From assembly GCF_963678635.1 (NCBI RefSeq), contig NC_087064.1, positions 70,929,465 through 70,993,464 on the forward strand: a stretch of 64,000 bases of DNA, written 5' to 3'. The DNA comes from Symsagittifera roscoffensis. Taxonomy: Eukaryota; Xenacoelomorpha; Acoela; Convolutidae. The position numbers and the translations under genes are program-made. Each line of letters begins with the position of its first letter. Position 1 is the first letter of the stretch. A model generated the notes under the pieces. It worked only from the letters and a program-made list of their open reading frames with translations, did no database searches and was not told the origin of the DNA. Shown here in pieces: positions 1 through 10,800 of the stretch.

Positions 1-2515
1 TGCAAAAGTTAGCAAACTTTGCGAGAAATTTGCGGAATGATTGCCATGTGTTTTACTAAATTCCATGTCTCCACGTCATCGCCTCGCCCCTCAAGCTTTT
101 TACTGGGAAGGTAGTAAAGTGGTTGGAGGTAGTAAACTGTGGGGGGGGGTGGGGTAAACTGGGGGTGGGGGTATAACTGGATAACTGGGGGGAGGCTAAA
201 CTGGGGTAGAGGGGTCAGTAAACTAGAGGTAAACTGGGAGGAGGGGGAATGTGGTAAAAAAACAGTAAAATGAAGTGTTAACTTGCGATGAAATAAAAAA
301 ATTTATTGTGACAATATAATCGATTATGATCCATGGGCGCTCGATTCGGGAGGCAATTTTCTCTTAAAAATACGTTCACACATGCAAAAAACCTCCTTTA
401 GAGCTTTCCATAGCTTGTGGGGCATAAAATTTTCAAAAATTTCTCTCTTTGGCCCTTTGGTACTTTTAAGGGCATCCAATTTGACTGATCGACACTTAAG
501 ATTTTGAATGCCAATATACGCTATTTTTGAAGGGGAGGACACACCGAAAAACGATTTTTTTTTGTTAAAAATTTCCAAAAAATGTCCAAAAACACGTTTT
601 TTCAAAAGATCTCAAGCGGAAGAAATTTTGTTCGCCGGCTCACAAAATTTGGTCAAAACAGGGTCTTTATAGTTCATTTTTGAGACCTCAGAAAATCAAT
701 TTGGTCATTACGAGGCCCCACTGTGCAATGGATAGGCGCACAGTATTGTGTCTGTATGTTCCTGGATTCTGGAAACAAGTTTTTAAACATGTTAGCATTT
801 TGTCTGAACCATCACCAAAAATAAAAGAACAAAAGAACTGGGGAGAGGGGGAGTGTGGTAAAAAAAACAGTAAAATGAAGTGTTAATCTGCGTGTTAAAA
901 AAAAGCAGAGACAAAAAAAATATATAATTTTTTTTTCTGAAATGTAAAATTTCATGAAAATCAATATCTAGCAACTGCACTAATCAGGAAATGAGATAAC
1001 TTTGAACAAAATTGCCTATTTCGTGAATAACCTCTCGAAAAACTCCCTTTTCGATTATTCTGGAAATAAAATTGCATTTTAATCCAACATAATTGATTAT
1101 AATTCATTTCAGTTTTAGAACTAATTTCAATTATTTTGCAAAAGTTAGCTACCTTTGCGAGAAATTTGCAGAATGAATGCCATGTGTTTTACTAAATGCC
1201 ATGTCTAAACGTCATCCCCTCGCCCCCTCAAGCTTTTTACTGGGAAACTGGGGAAGGGTAAACTGGGAAGGGGGTGTTGTCGGTAAACTGCGGGGAGGGG
1301 AGTGTAGTAAAAAAAACAGTAAAATGAAGTGTTAATCTGCGATAATTTAAGAAAAGCAGAGACAAAAAAAATATATATTTTTTTCTGAAATGTAAAATTT
1401 CATGAAAAGTAAGATCAAGCAACTGCACTAAACAGGAAATCAGACAACTTTGAACAAAACTGCAAATTACGTAAATAACCCCTCGAAAAAATCCATTTTG
1501 GTTATTTTTGAAATAAAATTGCATTATAATCCATCATAATCGATTATAGTTCATTTCATTTTTAGAACTAAGTTTAAATATTTTTGCAAAAGTTAGCAAA
1601 CTTTGCGAGAAATTTGCGGAATGAGTGCCATGTGTTTTACTAAATTCCATGTCTCCACGTCATCGCCTCGCCCCTCAAGCTTTTTACTGGGAAGGTAGTA
1701 AAGTGGTTGGAGGTAGTAAACTGTGTGGGGGGGGGATTTAAACTGGGGGTGGGGGCATAACTGGGGGGAGGCTAAACTGGGGTAGAGGGGTCAGTAAACT
1801 AGAGGTAAACTGGGAGGAGGGGGAATGTGGTAAAAAAACAGTAAAATGAAGTGTTAACCTGCGATGAAATAAAAAAATTTATTGTGACAATATAATCGAT
1901 TATGATCCATGGGCGCTCGGTTCTGGATGCAAGTTTCTCTTAAAAATACGTTCACACATGCAAAAAACCTCCTTTAGAGCTTTCCATAGCTTGTGGGGCA
2001 TAAAATTTTCAAAAATTTCTCTCTTTGGCCTTTTGGTACTTTTAAGGGCATCCAATTTGACTGATCGACACTTAAGATTTTGAATGCCAATATACGCTAT
2101 TTTTGAAGGGGAGGACACACCGAAAAACGATTTTTTTTTGTTAAAAATTTCCAAAAAATGTCCAAAAACACGTTTTTTCAAAAGATCTCAAGCGGAAGAA
2201 ATTTTGTTCGCCGGCTCACAAAATTTGGTCAAAACAGGGTCTTTATAGTTGATTTTTGAGACCTCAGAAAATCAATTTGGTCATTACGAGGCCCCACTGT
2301 ACAATGGATAGGCGCACAGTATTGTGTCTGTATGTTCCTGGATTCTCAAAACAAGTCTTTAAACATGTTAGCATTTTGTCGGAACCATCACCAAAAATAA
2401 AAGAACAAAAGAAGAAAAAAGGGAGTGTCCTTGATGCTGAATCCGCTTACATTTCACAAAATGCACAGTTTGGCTTCGTAATGTTTTTCAAACATTTTAC
2501 AAATGTTTTTATTTA
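1..2515. repeat. Tandem pair of a ~1.58 kb compound repeat
   Basis: Bases 1-840 recur almost exactly at 1584-2412, so the period is about 1583 bases. Each copy holds, in order: an opening with AAGTTAGCAAACTTTGCGAG, the phrase CCATGTGTTTTACTAAAT, a G-rich block, an A-rich block with GTAAAATGAAGTGTTAA, an end with CCATGGGCGCTCG (near 338 and 1913), and a following block with a 93-codon minus-strand ORF (324-605, 1900-2181). A shorter unit containing the opening and the A-rich block also repeats at 850-1290 and 1300-1690. The 93-codon ORFs are near-identical in both copies only because the DNA is duplicated; I do not call them genes. Confidence 0.85.
110..255 (+). repeat. G-rich TAAACTGGGG short tandem block
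   Basis: Irregular repeats of (G)TAAACTGGGG with long G runs. Equivalent blocks are at 1225-1305, 1690-1830 and 43375-43520, always at the same place in the same repeat family. The many runs of four or more G on one strand could form G-quadruplexes; this is inference from sequence. Confidence 0.7.
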
Positions 2516-2516
2516 A

Positions 2517-3074
2517 AAACGTTGTGATTGATGATTGTGGGCAATCGATAAGTATAGGCCTTTGCAATTATATACGAGCAGTCTTGCTGGGTTTTTGACC
2601 CAGTAAGAGTAATTTTGGATATTTGCAAACATTCTTGATTGTGAATATAAGCTTTTATTAGATATTTTCATGTTGCATCACCTTGAAGTAAATGACTATT
2701 TGTTTTCATACACTAAAGAGTTTTCTGTTTGAATAAGAATCGGAATAAATAAATTGATCTTTTGACTCTAAACTTAAAATAAACAAAGTCAGAACAGCAC
2801 CATAAATAAATGAAAAAAACTCTTTATTACTTGAGAGCCAAATAACTTCTACCAAATCGATAACATCAGTGAACTGATAGATTATCGAATCACTATGAGT
2901 TCGATCTTGATTGCAGTTATCAGCCTGAAATTACTCGCAATTACTTCGGGTTCCAACGATATAGGTGAATCTTGATGTTTTCCCAAACAAAAGACACTCA
3001 CATTTTGATTCGCCCAGGGCAATAATTGTCTGTTCTAGTTCATTGTTTCTGTTATATAATAAAAAGGTACATTT
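2517..3074. other. Anonymous AT-rich stretch
   Basis: No exon, RNA gene or complete repeat seen. The piece TACGAGCAGTCTTG at about 2574 matches the 3' end of the hairpin-ended MITE family seen at 8.7-11.1 kb, so a scrap of that element lies here. Confidence 0.5.
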
Positions 3075-3174
3075 TTGAAGACTAATGTTTTTTCGCCGAA
3101 AAGTTGGAAATTTTTAATGCAGATTTTTTTCGAACTTTTTTGTAAAAGATTTTTAACGAAAAGTTTTTTCACAG

Positions 3175-3427
3175 AAAAAAATGATAGAAAAAAAATTGTC
3201 TCCAATTCTTGTCAAATTTGGGAAGACATTTGCACTAAAAAAGTGAGAGAAAATTTACACGATCTTGAAACTTTCTTCTGGGCATCTACTATTTACAACA
3301 TACCGAACAACTTCACGACGATTGGCCGACTGTGTGCCGAGTACAGTCGCTTCTACTGCTTCGTCACTTACAAAACAGACCCTGCTGCACCCCAGAACCA
3401 AGTGTTTTTAGCTCAAAGTAAACATGA
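3175..3427 (+). CDS. Lone exon-like ORF, unknown product
   Basis: The open frame covers 3075-3473, but coding character is confined to about 3175-3427. It follows a polypyrimidine tract and an AG (TTTTTTCACAG at 3164-3174). The encoded stretch has five cysteines, in the contexts NSCQIW, DICTKK, RLCAEY, FYCFVT and HDC, as in an extracellular disulphide-bonded domain. From about 3428 the frame runs into a scrap of the hairpin-ended MITE (CTCGTATCAGGGCGAA), so the original 3' end is lost or the exon has been terminated by the insertion. No partner exon was found. It could be an isolated exon or a pseudogene fragment. Confidence 0.35.
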
Positions 3428-3473
3428 TTGCTCGTATCAGGGCGAATCTCTGATTGTTCCGACTGCTGTTTAA

Positions 3474-4009
3474 CATCGATGAAAGAGTATTCGGTTAAAA
3501 AATGATAATACGCTCGATAACTATTTTTCTAATTTCAATCCTCTGCCTGCTATGTTCGGTTACCTGCGCCTGGTCTATCTTAGGCCTAATTTTGTTGTCC
3601 TTATACAATTTGGAATGATCAAATTTGTCGCTTAACGTATCAGTGACTCAGCCTCTCTCTTATCCATCGCCAGGTGCCAAAAAATAGATGAGTCAGCGCT
3701 GAATAACGCAAGAAAAAATAAAAACCCTGGTTGACCGAAAATCGCGGTCTTGGAACGTTTCTATAAAAATCTTTCAATTTTTTCAGATTTCCTAATTTAC
3801 TAACTATAAGCTCTAAGATCATATTTTTTGAAGTAAAAAAATTTTAAGATAATGACTTTTCTTGCATTTGTATAAGATTATTTTATCAATTTTCTTAGAA
3901 TCAGATAAAAATCAATGTACCTTTCGTCAAAAATGCTTTTCTTAACCAAAATAGATTCTGAACTAAAAATGATTAACTGAACAGTTTGATAAAAACAAAT
4001 TCAAATATT
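3474..4009. other. No gene seen
   Basis: AT-rich DNA. A 60-codon minus-strand ORF at 3640-3822 has no coding character. Confidence 0.4.
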
Positions 4010-4180
4010 GTACATCGGAGGTTGGATCCCATTGGTATGGAGTAACACAAAGATCCATATTAGGCCCGCTTCCTTTCATTTTTTATACAAATGATATTGA
4101 GTTAGATGAAAATAGGAAATTAATCTAATTTTATTTGCAGACAACATTGTCATAAAAACATCAGCTAGAAACTAATTGGT
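4010..4180 (+). pseudogene. LINE (non-LTR) reverse-transcriptase fragment
   Basis: The translation contains YGVTQRSILGPLPF followed by FYTNDIE. This is a decayed version of the Gly-Val-Pro-Gln-Gly-Ser-Ile-Leu-Gly-Pro block of non-LTR reverse transcriptases. About 15 codons on, in another frame, comes LFADNIVI, where intact enzymes have the catalytic FADD motif. The second Asp is therefore Asn, and a stop and a frameshift separate the two motifs. No 5' part or poly-A tail could be delimited, so this is an old truncated scrap. Confidence 0.7.
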
Positions 4181-5634
4181 CTACGTTTTGTGGTAAGTAT
4201 AACAGGTTGAGAAAATTTCGTGTTTAAGATCAACTACTAAGAGGATATAACGTTTAATTGAAACCCATTTTACAGTACTGGGTTTCTGCTCATGCATCAA
4301 CAGATAAAACTCATATAAAAACAGTTGAATTTAGAATCAAAGGATTTCGGAAAATTATTTGTGTTAAGAGAAGAAATGAGGGCATAGAAGAAAAGGACAA
4401 AAACAGAAAAAATACTTCATAAAAGATTTACATATCTAAGAATTATTAAATTTACTATAAAAACTTTTTAGAAAAGAGTGCATATCAACCATAGTTCAAG
4501 AAGCTGTAACTGAGAAAAATTTAAATACAATTTTGAACAAGAAAACTTCAGCTAGGCATATACGTGTGCATTCAAAGGGTAATAAAAAAGTTCGTTAAAT
4601 GTTAGAAATAAAAAATTTTAATTTTTCCTGTTCTAAAATAGTACCCAGTAATCCTTACCTGGATTCAGGGCTGCACATAATATCAATTACAAATCTTCAA
4701 TCAGGAGTTCTGAGAGAAATTTTTTCTCGGAAATTATCAACTGGCTTAACTCATTTTAAAGTGGAAATAACATTAGAAAAACTTGCTGTCAATTTTATTT
4801 TGCTTTTTTGCTTCAAAAAATTTTAGTTTTTTTTTTGTTGAATCAACCATTTTTATTGATTTTTTGATTAACTATCCATATTAAAAACCAACAGAAGCCA
4901 TCGCAGGATCAGAGGCGCAAAAAAATGGGCAGCAAAGTTCCACGGCGTTCTCTCTACGGATTTCATTGGGTTGTAAATGTAGTAAATTTTACGGTGAATG
5001 GAATCTATATTGCAAACAATTGGTTTTTTTGTTACAATGTGGACGTTTTTACTTGCTGGAGTTTGAAAAAAATTGAAAAGTTTTTCGAAGTTAACTTTTA
5101 TCCATTTTTATATTTTTTTAAATGATTTAATCTTATAGAAGTTTTCTTATTAGAAACATGCAAAATAGGGAAAATTTCGTACAAAATTAATAATCTATTA
5201 AGAAGTTCTAAGATAGGGGATTTCTTTGTAAGACGATCAATCCAAGAATTCAGGATAAAGTTCAAACCTAAATTCTGTAGTTTTCTAGTCAAATTCGCTA
5301 ACTTTTTGCTATTGACGCCTAGATGGCAACGAAAAGCTTATTATACCTGCTGAAAGAAAACTGCAAAACTTCTAAAAAAAATTATTGCATTGCTGGTTTT
5401 TTTATTCATTGATCCGAAATCACTGATTTTTCTCATCTCCAGTGCTGTTATGATCATTTTTTTTATATGATGTAGCACTGCAAATGATAATATTGTCAAA
5501 GCTGTTGAATCATAGATAGATGACTATCTCTGTAAGATCAAACCAGATACGCTTTAATAGGGCGAAACATACATTGAGCTACTTGTCTCAATCTGAGTCA
5601 TAGTCAAAAAGCCCAAAATCAAACTGCTATAATT
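4181..5634. other. Anonymous AT-rich stretch with weak ORFs
   Basis: ORFs at 4599-4826 (75 codons) and 4925-5125 (66 codons) have no motif and no convincing splice context. The second begins with a basic stretch (MGSKVPRRSLYG) and becomes AT-rich; I would not annotate it as a gene. Confidence 0.35.
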
Positions 5635-5859
5635 TTACAAAACTAGATGCGGTAAAGATCTTTTTATTTTGGTGCTCGAAATGCTATCTATTAGTTGATA
5701 TAAAATGTTTTGAAAATGGCTAGCTAAAGAGTGGAGCTTTTCAGCGTCGTCGGAACAGTTAGGATCAGTAGGATCAGTATCACAGTCTGTTGAGCACCAG
5801 TAGTCAATGAGTGCAAAAATAAAAAATAAGTTCAAAGTAAATAGATATGCAATTTTCAA
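5635..5859 (-). CDS. Small secreted-type ORF, hypothetical
   Basis: A 74-codon ORF on the minus strand. It opens with a lysine and about 17 hydrophobic residues (MKIAYLFTLNLFFIFALI), a good signal-peptide shape. Then comes an acidic Cys-containing segment with DCDTDPTDPNC, and a mixed amphipathic tail. It starts 44 bases from the ATG of the plus-strand gene at 5903, so the two would be divergently arranged. No homologue is recognised. The short length and AT-rich composition leave a fair chance that it is spurious. Confidence 0.35.
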   Translation of the reverse strand: MKIAYLFTLNLFFIFALIDYWCSTDCDTDPTDPNCSDDAEKLHSLASHFQNILYQLIDSISSTKIKRSLPHLVL

Positions 5860-5902
5860 ATCACTGAAATTTATTCAATAACTTGTCAATGTTAGTCAAA
5901 TC

Positions 5903-6648
5903 ATGGAGTCGATATCGGGAAATTATTTCGTTAATTTCGGAGCGGCTCGCTTCATCAAAATTGAAGGCTTGAGTAATCCGATTAATCAAAGTTTATTGTA
6001 GTTCAAACTCGCTTGGGAAGGATGTTTTCTCGAGTGATTTCTGATTATTTTTGTCAAAACTTGTTAAAAACAGGTGAGCGATACTTTGCATTGTCCCGTT
6101 ATTTATGAGCGCTCTTTTTTTCAGGCGAAGGCGTAATTGACCCATTCGTGAGACATACTACCCGCATTTTAGCTCAACTGGCTGAGATGGAATGCAAAAG
6201 CGTAATGGAAGAAATTTATTTACAGCACAATATGTTCCCAGTCTATTTACAACAAGGAAGCGAATATGACGAATGTTGCGATGTCCAATGTAAATTTATT
6301 TTTATGACAACCGCCGGCATGAATTCATTATTGCCGCCGAGGCTTTTTTTCTCGGTGATAACCGATTACGGAAACGAAGACAAAAAGTTGTCGTATATTG
6401 ACGCTTTTTACAGTTCCGAATGTGATTTGAATATTATCACAGCGGTCGGTTTTGGCCACGGTAATCTCAACCGAGAAGCTCGTTGGTCTTTTGGAGCTTC
6501 GAAACCGGGGGTCGCTTACTTGTTTGTTTTTCAAGACGAAGATCTGCAAAATAGAATGTTCACGTACCAAAGGATCGATGAACTCTTGACTTTTACTTGG
6601 TTTAAAAACAATGTCATCTGCAGAGCCCAACCTTGGGTATGCGAATAG
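5903..6648 (+). CDS. Two-exon protein-coding gene, unknown family
   Basis: Exon 1 is 5903-5972, starting at ATG with an in-frame stop just upstream at 5879. The intron runs from GTAATC at 5973 to a strong TTTTTTTCAG ending at 6124. Exon 2 is 6125-6648, ending in TAG. The phases agree: exon 1 ends with one base of a codon and exon 2 supplies two. The product is about 197 residues. It begins MESISGNYFVNFGAARFIK and continues with EGVIDPFVRHTT. Eight cysteines occur in exon 2, including a CCDVQC cluster and a C-terminal ICRAQPWVCE. Codon use is richer in G+C than the surroundings. There is no signal peptide, so it may be cytosolic or may lack an upstream exon. I do not recognise the family. Confidence 0.6.
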
Positions 6649-6985
6649 TTTGAAGATGAATTCAGCCAGAAAACAATGTTACTAACTAAAATTATATTGA
6701 TCAAAATGTTCTTTCTTGAACTGAAACTGTTCCCGAATTATGCTTTATTAAACCAACAACCAATTATAGAAAGTTTGCTATTCTTTCAAAATGTTCAGCC
6801 CGTTTTGACAACCTCAAATCAGCATAATAACTTACAAGGGACCCAATTTCTTTATGGCGATGTTTAGAACAGCATTGTAAACATCGCCAATCTTACATAG
6901 CCTTTCTAATTTTGTTGCTTTTAAATATCCAAAATGAATTATGTTTTGAAAGTGTTTGAAAAAATTGAACCACTAATCAATGAAT
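6649..6985. other. 3' flank of the two-exon gene
   Basis: AT-rich sequence without a second gene; an ORF at 6676-6867 has no coding character. No canonical AATAAA was picked out with confidence close to the stop codon. Confidence 0.4.
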
Positions 6986-7135
6986 CAGGGGCAGATTTAA
7001 GGGGTTTACTATCCAAAGTGTCCCCTTTTGCTATTATGAACCTATAAATTTTCGAAAGACGCGTTCGGCGCCAATAAATACTAACTTTGAGGGCGAGCAC
7101 GCGTTCAAAAAACGCAATTTTTTGGTCAAACTTTT
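6986..7135 (-). mobile_element. hAT-type MITE, interrupted copy
   Basis: Starts CAGGGGCAGATTTAAGG and reads through the family's GGCGCCAATAAATACTAA and TTTTTTGGTCAAA blocks, then stops where a second family member in the opposite orientation is inserted at 7136. The remainder is not recognisable beyond about 7540, so it is truncated. Confidence 0.7.
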
Positions 7136-7530
7136 CAGGGGCGGATCTAGGATTTTTTCAATGGGGGCGGATGTTCCAAAAACTTTTGAAAAATTTGTCG
7201 ACCTATTTTTTAGGTCGACCAAATTGATTTTCAGAGCTCTTCCGAAGAACTAAAAAAACCCTGTTTTGGTGGTCAAATTTTCTGCGCCGCAGGCAAAATT
7301 AGAAGAAATAGGCAGAAAGGGCGTTTTTAAGCACTTTTGGAAAATTCGACCAAAAAATCGCGCTTTTTCGACGCGCATTCCTCCCTCAAAAACAGTATAT
7401 ATTGTCGCCGAAGGCGCCCTTAAAATTTTTTAGGGCCCGTCAACAAGTATGGATTTCTCAAATTGATGTAAGGGGGGACCCTTCGGGTCGGCAGGGGGTC
7501 GAATCCCTGAGGGGAGGATGACCGCCCCTG
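7136..7530 (+). mobile_element. hAT-type MITE nested in another copy, with target-site duplication
   Basis: A 395-base element with inverted termini, CAGGGGCGGATCTAGG at the left and ACCGCCCCTG at the right. It is flanked by an 8-base near-duplication, AAACTTTT (7128-7135) and AAACGTTT (7531-7538). CAGGGG termini and 8-base target duplications are typical of hAT transposons. There is no coding capacity. It interrupts an older copy of the same family. Confidence 0.8.
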
Positions 7531-7538
7531 AAACGTTT

Positions 7539-7960
7539 CCGTGATTAATTTTCTAAAATATTTGTATCGAAATAAGGACTTATTTCAAATAAATTTTGGA
7601 TTTGCTATTATACCAATTTTATTTAATCGAAAACAGTCATACAACTTTCCCTATGCTCTCTTGCCCCATAGTTAACATGTAGCGCGTCATTTGATTCTCA
7701 AACAGATTGAAACTTACTGTCAAAAAGTGCCATTGATGAAAAGCCTGTTTTCAAGACAAAACAGACAGAAAACAGAAAACGAAAAATTAAAGCAATTAGT
7801 ACTTTAGTACAAACTGACACACTGTAAAATATGTAATTTGAGTATTTTTACCCAGAGCGACGTGCTCACTTTATGTTAAAACTTTCAAAGTCGTGCACAA
7901 GTCAGTTCTCGACAGATAAAAAATTTTCGAGACAGGGGTTTGGGTTGAGCACAATTTCGA
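7539..7960. other. No gene seen
   Basis: Anonymous AT-rich DNA between a MITE and a minisatellite. Confidence 0.4.
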
Positions 7961-8160
7961 AATAGACCGCGAACACGGTCGAGACATACCACGAGCACAA
8001 AATTTAAACACACCGCAAACACGGTTCAAACATGCCTGCAGAGTTGTTGAAACATATCTCGAGCACGGTAGAGCCATACATCGAGCATGGATAAACATAC
8101 CTCGAGCAGGTCGAACCACGTCTCGAGCACGGTCAAAATATACCACGATCACGGTCGGTA
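7961..8160. repeat. Degenerate minisatellite with CTCGAGCACGGT core
   Basis: About eight diverged units of roughly 24-28 bases, each with a version of CGAACATACCTCGAGCACGGT. The 93-codon minus-strand ORF across it (7871-8152) is a by-product of the repeat, reading repeated Cys/Arg-rich segments such as FKFCARGMSRPCSRS. Confidence 0.65.
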
Positions 8161-8735
8161 CTTGAAGTTAGCAAATCGAGAAATGTTATTTTCTCGGACG
8201 TTTCGCTCGCAAAACTGTATAACAGATGCAAACAGCAACCTAATCTAATATATAAGTTTTTAATATGCATAAGGCAAGATGAAGTTATTTGCTGATTTTT
8301 TCAGAACAGCCGCGAGAAGGTCTACACATAGTCCCATAAAAAACAAAAAAATATTTTAAGGGCAACAAAACGTTGTCACTACAATATCAGAAAGCTTCAA
8401 AATCAAACATTTGAAACAAGCAGTCATCAATAAAGGACAACCATCAACTTATCATAGCAAGTGTTGCTATGAAAAAACGGGTCATTTTACTTCTGATTTG
8501 CTTTAGTTTTGAAAAATGTTTGGTTTGCTTTTCAATATTTTTTAAAAAATCTTGATCCTTAGAAAAACAGATAAAGAAATATTTTTTCGCATATGACCAT
8601 AGGATCCCATAGAGTGCAGAATCTTCAAAAGATCCCCTGAAACTACTTTTTTGAGGTGAAAACAGATTTTTGCTTAGAGTCTGGAGCAAAAACAAAATAA
8701 TGTTGGCTTAATAACTGCTTGAGGCTAAATAATAG
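8161..8735. other. No gene seen
   Basis: AT-rich DNA. An 83-codon minus-strand ORF (8444-8695) shows no motif or splice context. Confidence 0.4.
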
Positions 8736-8737
8736 TT

Positions 8738-9287
8738 ATTGTTCCAACTTTCGATACGAAAGTAACGGAATATTAGTCCTCGCGGTGGGTTTTTTTTCTT
8801 CAGACAAATTTCGACTTTTTAACTAGCCATTTTTGATGGAATTTTTTAATATCATTCGAAAGCTATTCTTGTCTTGAGCTTAAATTTCAAAACATATTTC
8901 AACTGTGATCATTTTTCGTAAAGTTATGAGGGTTTAAAGATTGCCATTTTGGCTATTTTGACCAATTTGGGACAATTAACGCGCGATATAATTCGCGCCA
9001 TTAACGCGTAAGCGGAGATTTAATCCGTCTTAGAAATCGTTCCAAATTGGTTGAAAGAAGCCTATTTGCCATAATTGATTTGTTACAAGGAGCGAAATCT
9101 ATTGTTTTGTACTTTATATGGCGTATGGGGGGATGATTCTCATCGTAAAATTTTTCAAATTTTAGAAAAAAAGTTTTCCATTTATTTTATTTCATATAAT
9201 TTTTTATGTTGTTTATGTTAGTACTGCTCCATAAACGGTAAAAAGCAGTAAGAACTTCCAGGGCTTCGCCCTGATACGAGCAGTCTT
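8738..9287 (+). mobile_element. Hairpin-ended MITE, full-length copy 1
   Basis: About 550 bases. One end is TTGTTCCAACTTTCGATACGA and continues as a hairpin (CTTTCG-ATA-CGAAAG). The other end is CAGGGCTTCGCCCTGATACGAG, a second hairpin (AGGGC-TTC-GCCCT), followed by CAGTC. Other copies or pieces are at 10134-10661, 10801-11110 (inverted), 40127-40627, 38690-38735, 62628-62690 and about 63145-63310. The interior carries TTAACGCGCGATATAATTCGCGCC, itself imperfectly palindromic. No coding capacity and no clear target duplication, so the superfamily is unresolved. Confidence 0.75.
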
Positions 9288-9649
9288 GTCTTTTTATAAC
9301 CCTAAAAGCCGAAATAAATTGATTTTATTGTAATTTGCATGGATTTAAGTGGCTACCAAAACACTCCCAAATTAATTTATATTGAGTTTAGACATGAGAA
9401 AAATTGAAATGTACTAGATTAATCGACTGAAACTATTTCATAATCTTATCATTTGATTAAGATTATACAAAACTGGCTAATTGATTTGGAATGTTTTACT
9501 TTATCGTTATAAAATGAAGATAAATTGGTCAAAAATTGATTCTTTTAGTGCCTGCTAATTCATGAACCACTCAAATTTTTTATTATTATTTTGTAAATAA
9601 CAACATAATATTCAAAACACTTTAGTGCTCGATGTAATTATGGCGCAGG
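9288..9649. other. No gene seen
   Basis: AT-rich spacer between the MITE and the minus-strand gypsy remnant. Confidence 0.4.
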
Positions 9650-9689
9650 AAGCGCACATTTTTTGTCAATTTCTGATACTTGGTACAAG

Positions 9690-9960
9690 TCCACATTAGT
9701 GTTAGTGGACAAATAGACAGCTATCCCATATCTTTTCCAGGGATATGAGCTACTTTGAAGTGATGTGTTAACAATCAATCTACCATCTGGCTAATGTAGA
9801 TTGTTACCTTTTATTTGATTGTTTCCGTCTAATCCTGAAAATAGAGCTTTGTGATCTGTAGCAATGATATATTTCTTTCCTAAAAAATAAGGCTTTTATC
9901 TTTTTACCGCTCAAACAGCTTGAACATTCATTTATCATAGTTTTTCAGGGAATGATATGG
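9690..9960 (-). pseudogene. RNase H fragment of the minus-strand gypsy element
   Basis: Reading the minus strand from about 9960 gives GKKYIIATDHKALFSGLDG, the TDHK-type block of Ty3/gypsy RNase H. About 50 codons on comes HFKVAHIPGKDMG, the IPGKDN-type block just before the end of the domain. Several stops and at least one frameshift occur. Confidence 0.75.
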
Positions 9961-10133
9961 GTACCCTATTGTCTTCCTCTATTTTTTTGTTCTACTGTTG
10001 CCCCTACTCCGTTCTGGCTGCTTCACATTTCTCATACCTCTTGGTGAATCATAATTGAAGTTTGAACTATTTCTCACTTTTCTGGAAATTCTCAATTAAT
10101 CCTGCATGTTCTTCACTCAAATCAAAACTTTTA

Positions 10134-10661
10134 TTGTTCCGACTTTCGATACGAAAGTAACGGAATATTTGTGCTCGGGGTGGGTTTTTTTTCTTCAGAC
10201 AAATTTTGACTTTTTAACTAGCCATTTTTGACGGTTTTTTTTATCATTCAAAAGGTATTGTTGTCCTGAGCTCAAATTTGAAAAGATATTTCACCTGTGA
10301 TCATTTTTCGTAAAGTTACTGGGGTTTAAAGATTGCCATTTTGGCCAATTTGGGACAATTAACGCGCGATATAGTTTGCGCTATTAACGCGTAAGCGCAG
10401 ATTTAATCAGTCTTAGAAATCGTTACAAATTGGTTAAAAGAAGCTTATTTGTCATAAATGGTTTGTTACAATGAGCGAAATCTATCCTTCTGTATTTTGT
10501 GTGGCGTGTGGGGTGATGATTTTCATAAAAAAATTCAAATTTTAGAAGAAAAAAAATTTTCATTTTGTTTTATTTCATTGAGTTTTTTAATGTTTTTACT
10601 GCTCCATAAACCTTAAAAGGCAGTCGTAACATTCAAGGCTTTGCCCTGATACGAGCAATCT
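10134..10661 (+). mobile_element. Hairpin-ended MITE, copy 2
   Basis: Same family as 8738-9287, same orientation, with GTTCCGACTTTCGATACGAA at the left and TTTGCCCTGATACGAGC at the right. It forms an inverted pair with copy 3, 140 bases away. Confidence 0.8.
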
Positions 10662-10800
10662 TTTTCTGTTTACCCTCTTTGAGTAATAGCTTTTCTGTTA
10701 AACTGGCTGCGTTTAGACATAATTTCGCTAAATGGTTGATATTGCATAACAGCGATCCTAATTGTTCTAAAACTTTCGGTGAGTTTATATTTTAAACAAA

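Noticed and set aside
324-605. 93-codon minus-strand ORF, repeated at 1900-2181
   Set aside because: It lies wholly inside a duplicated repeat related to the hAT MITE; its conservation reflects DNA duplication.
8738-9287. Helitron identity for the hairpin-ended MITE
   Set aside because: A subterminal hairpin is present, but the TC start and CTRR end expected of Helitrons are not seen.
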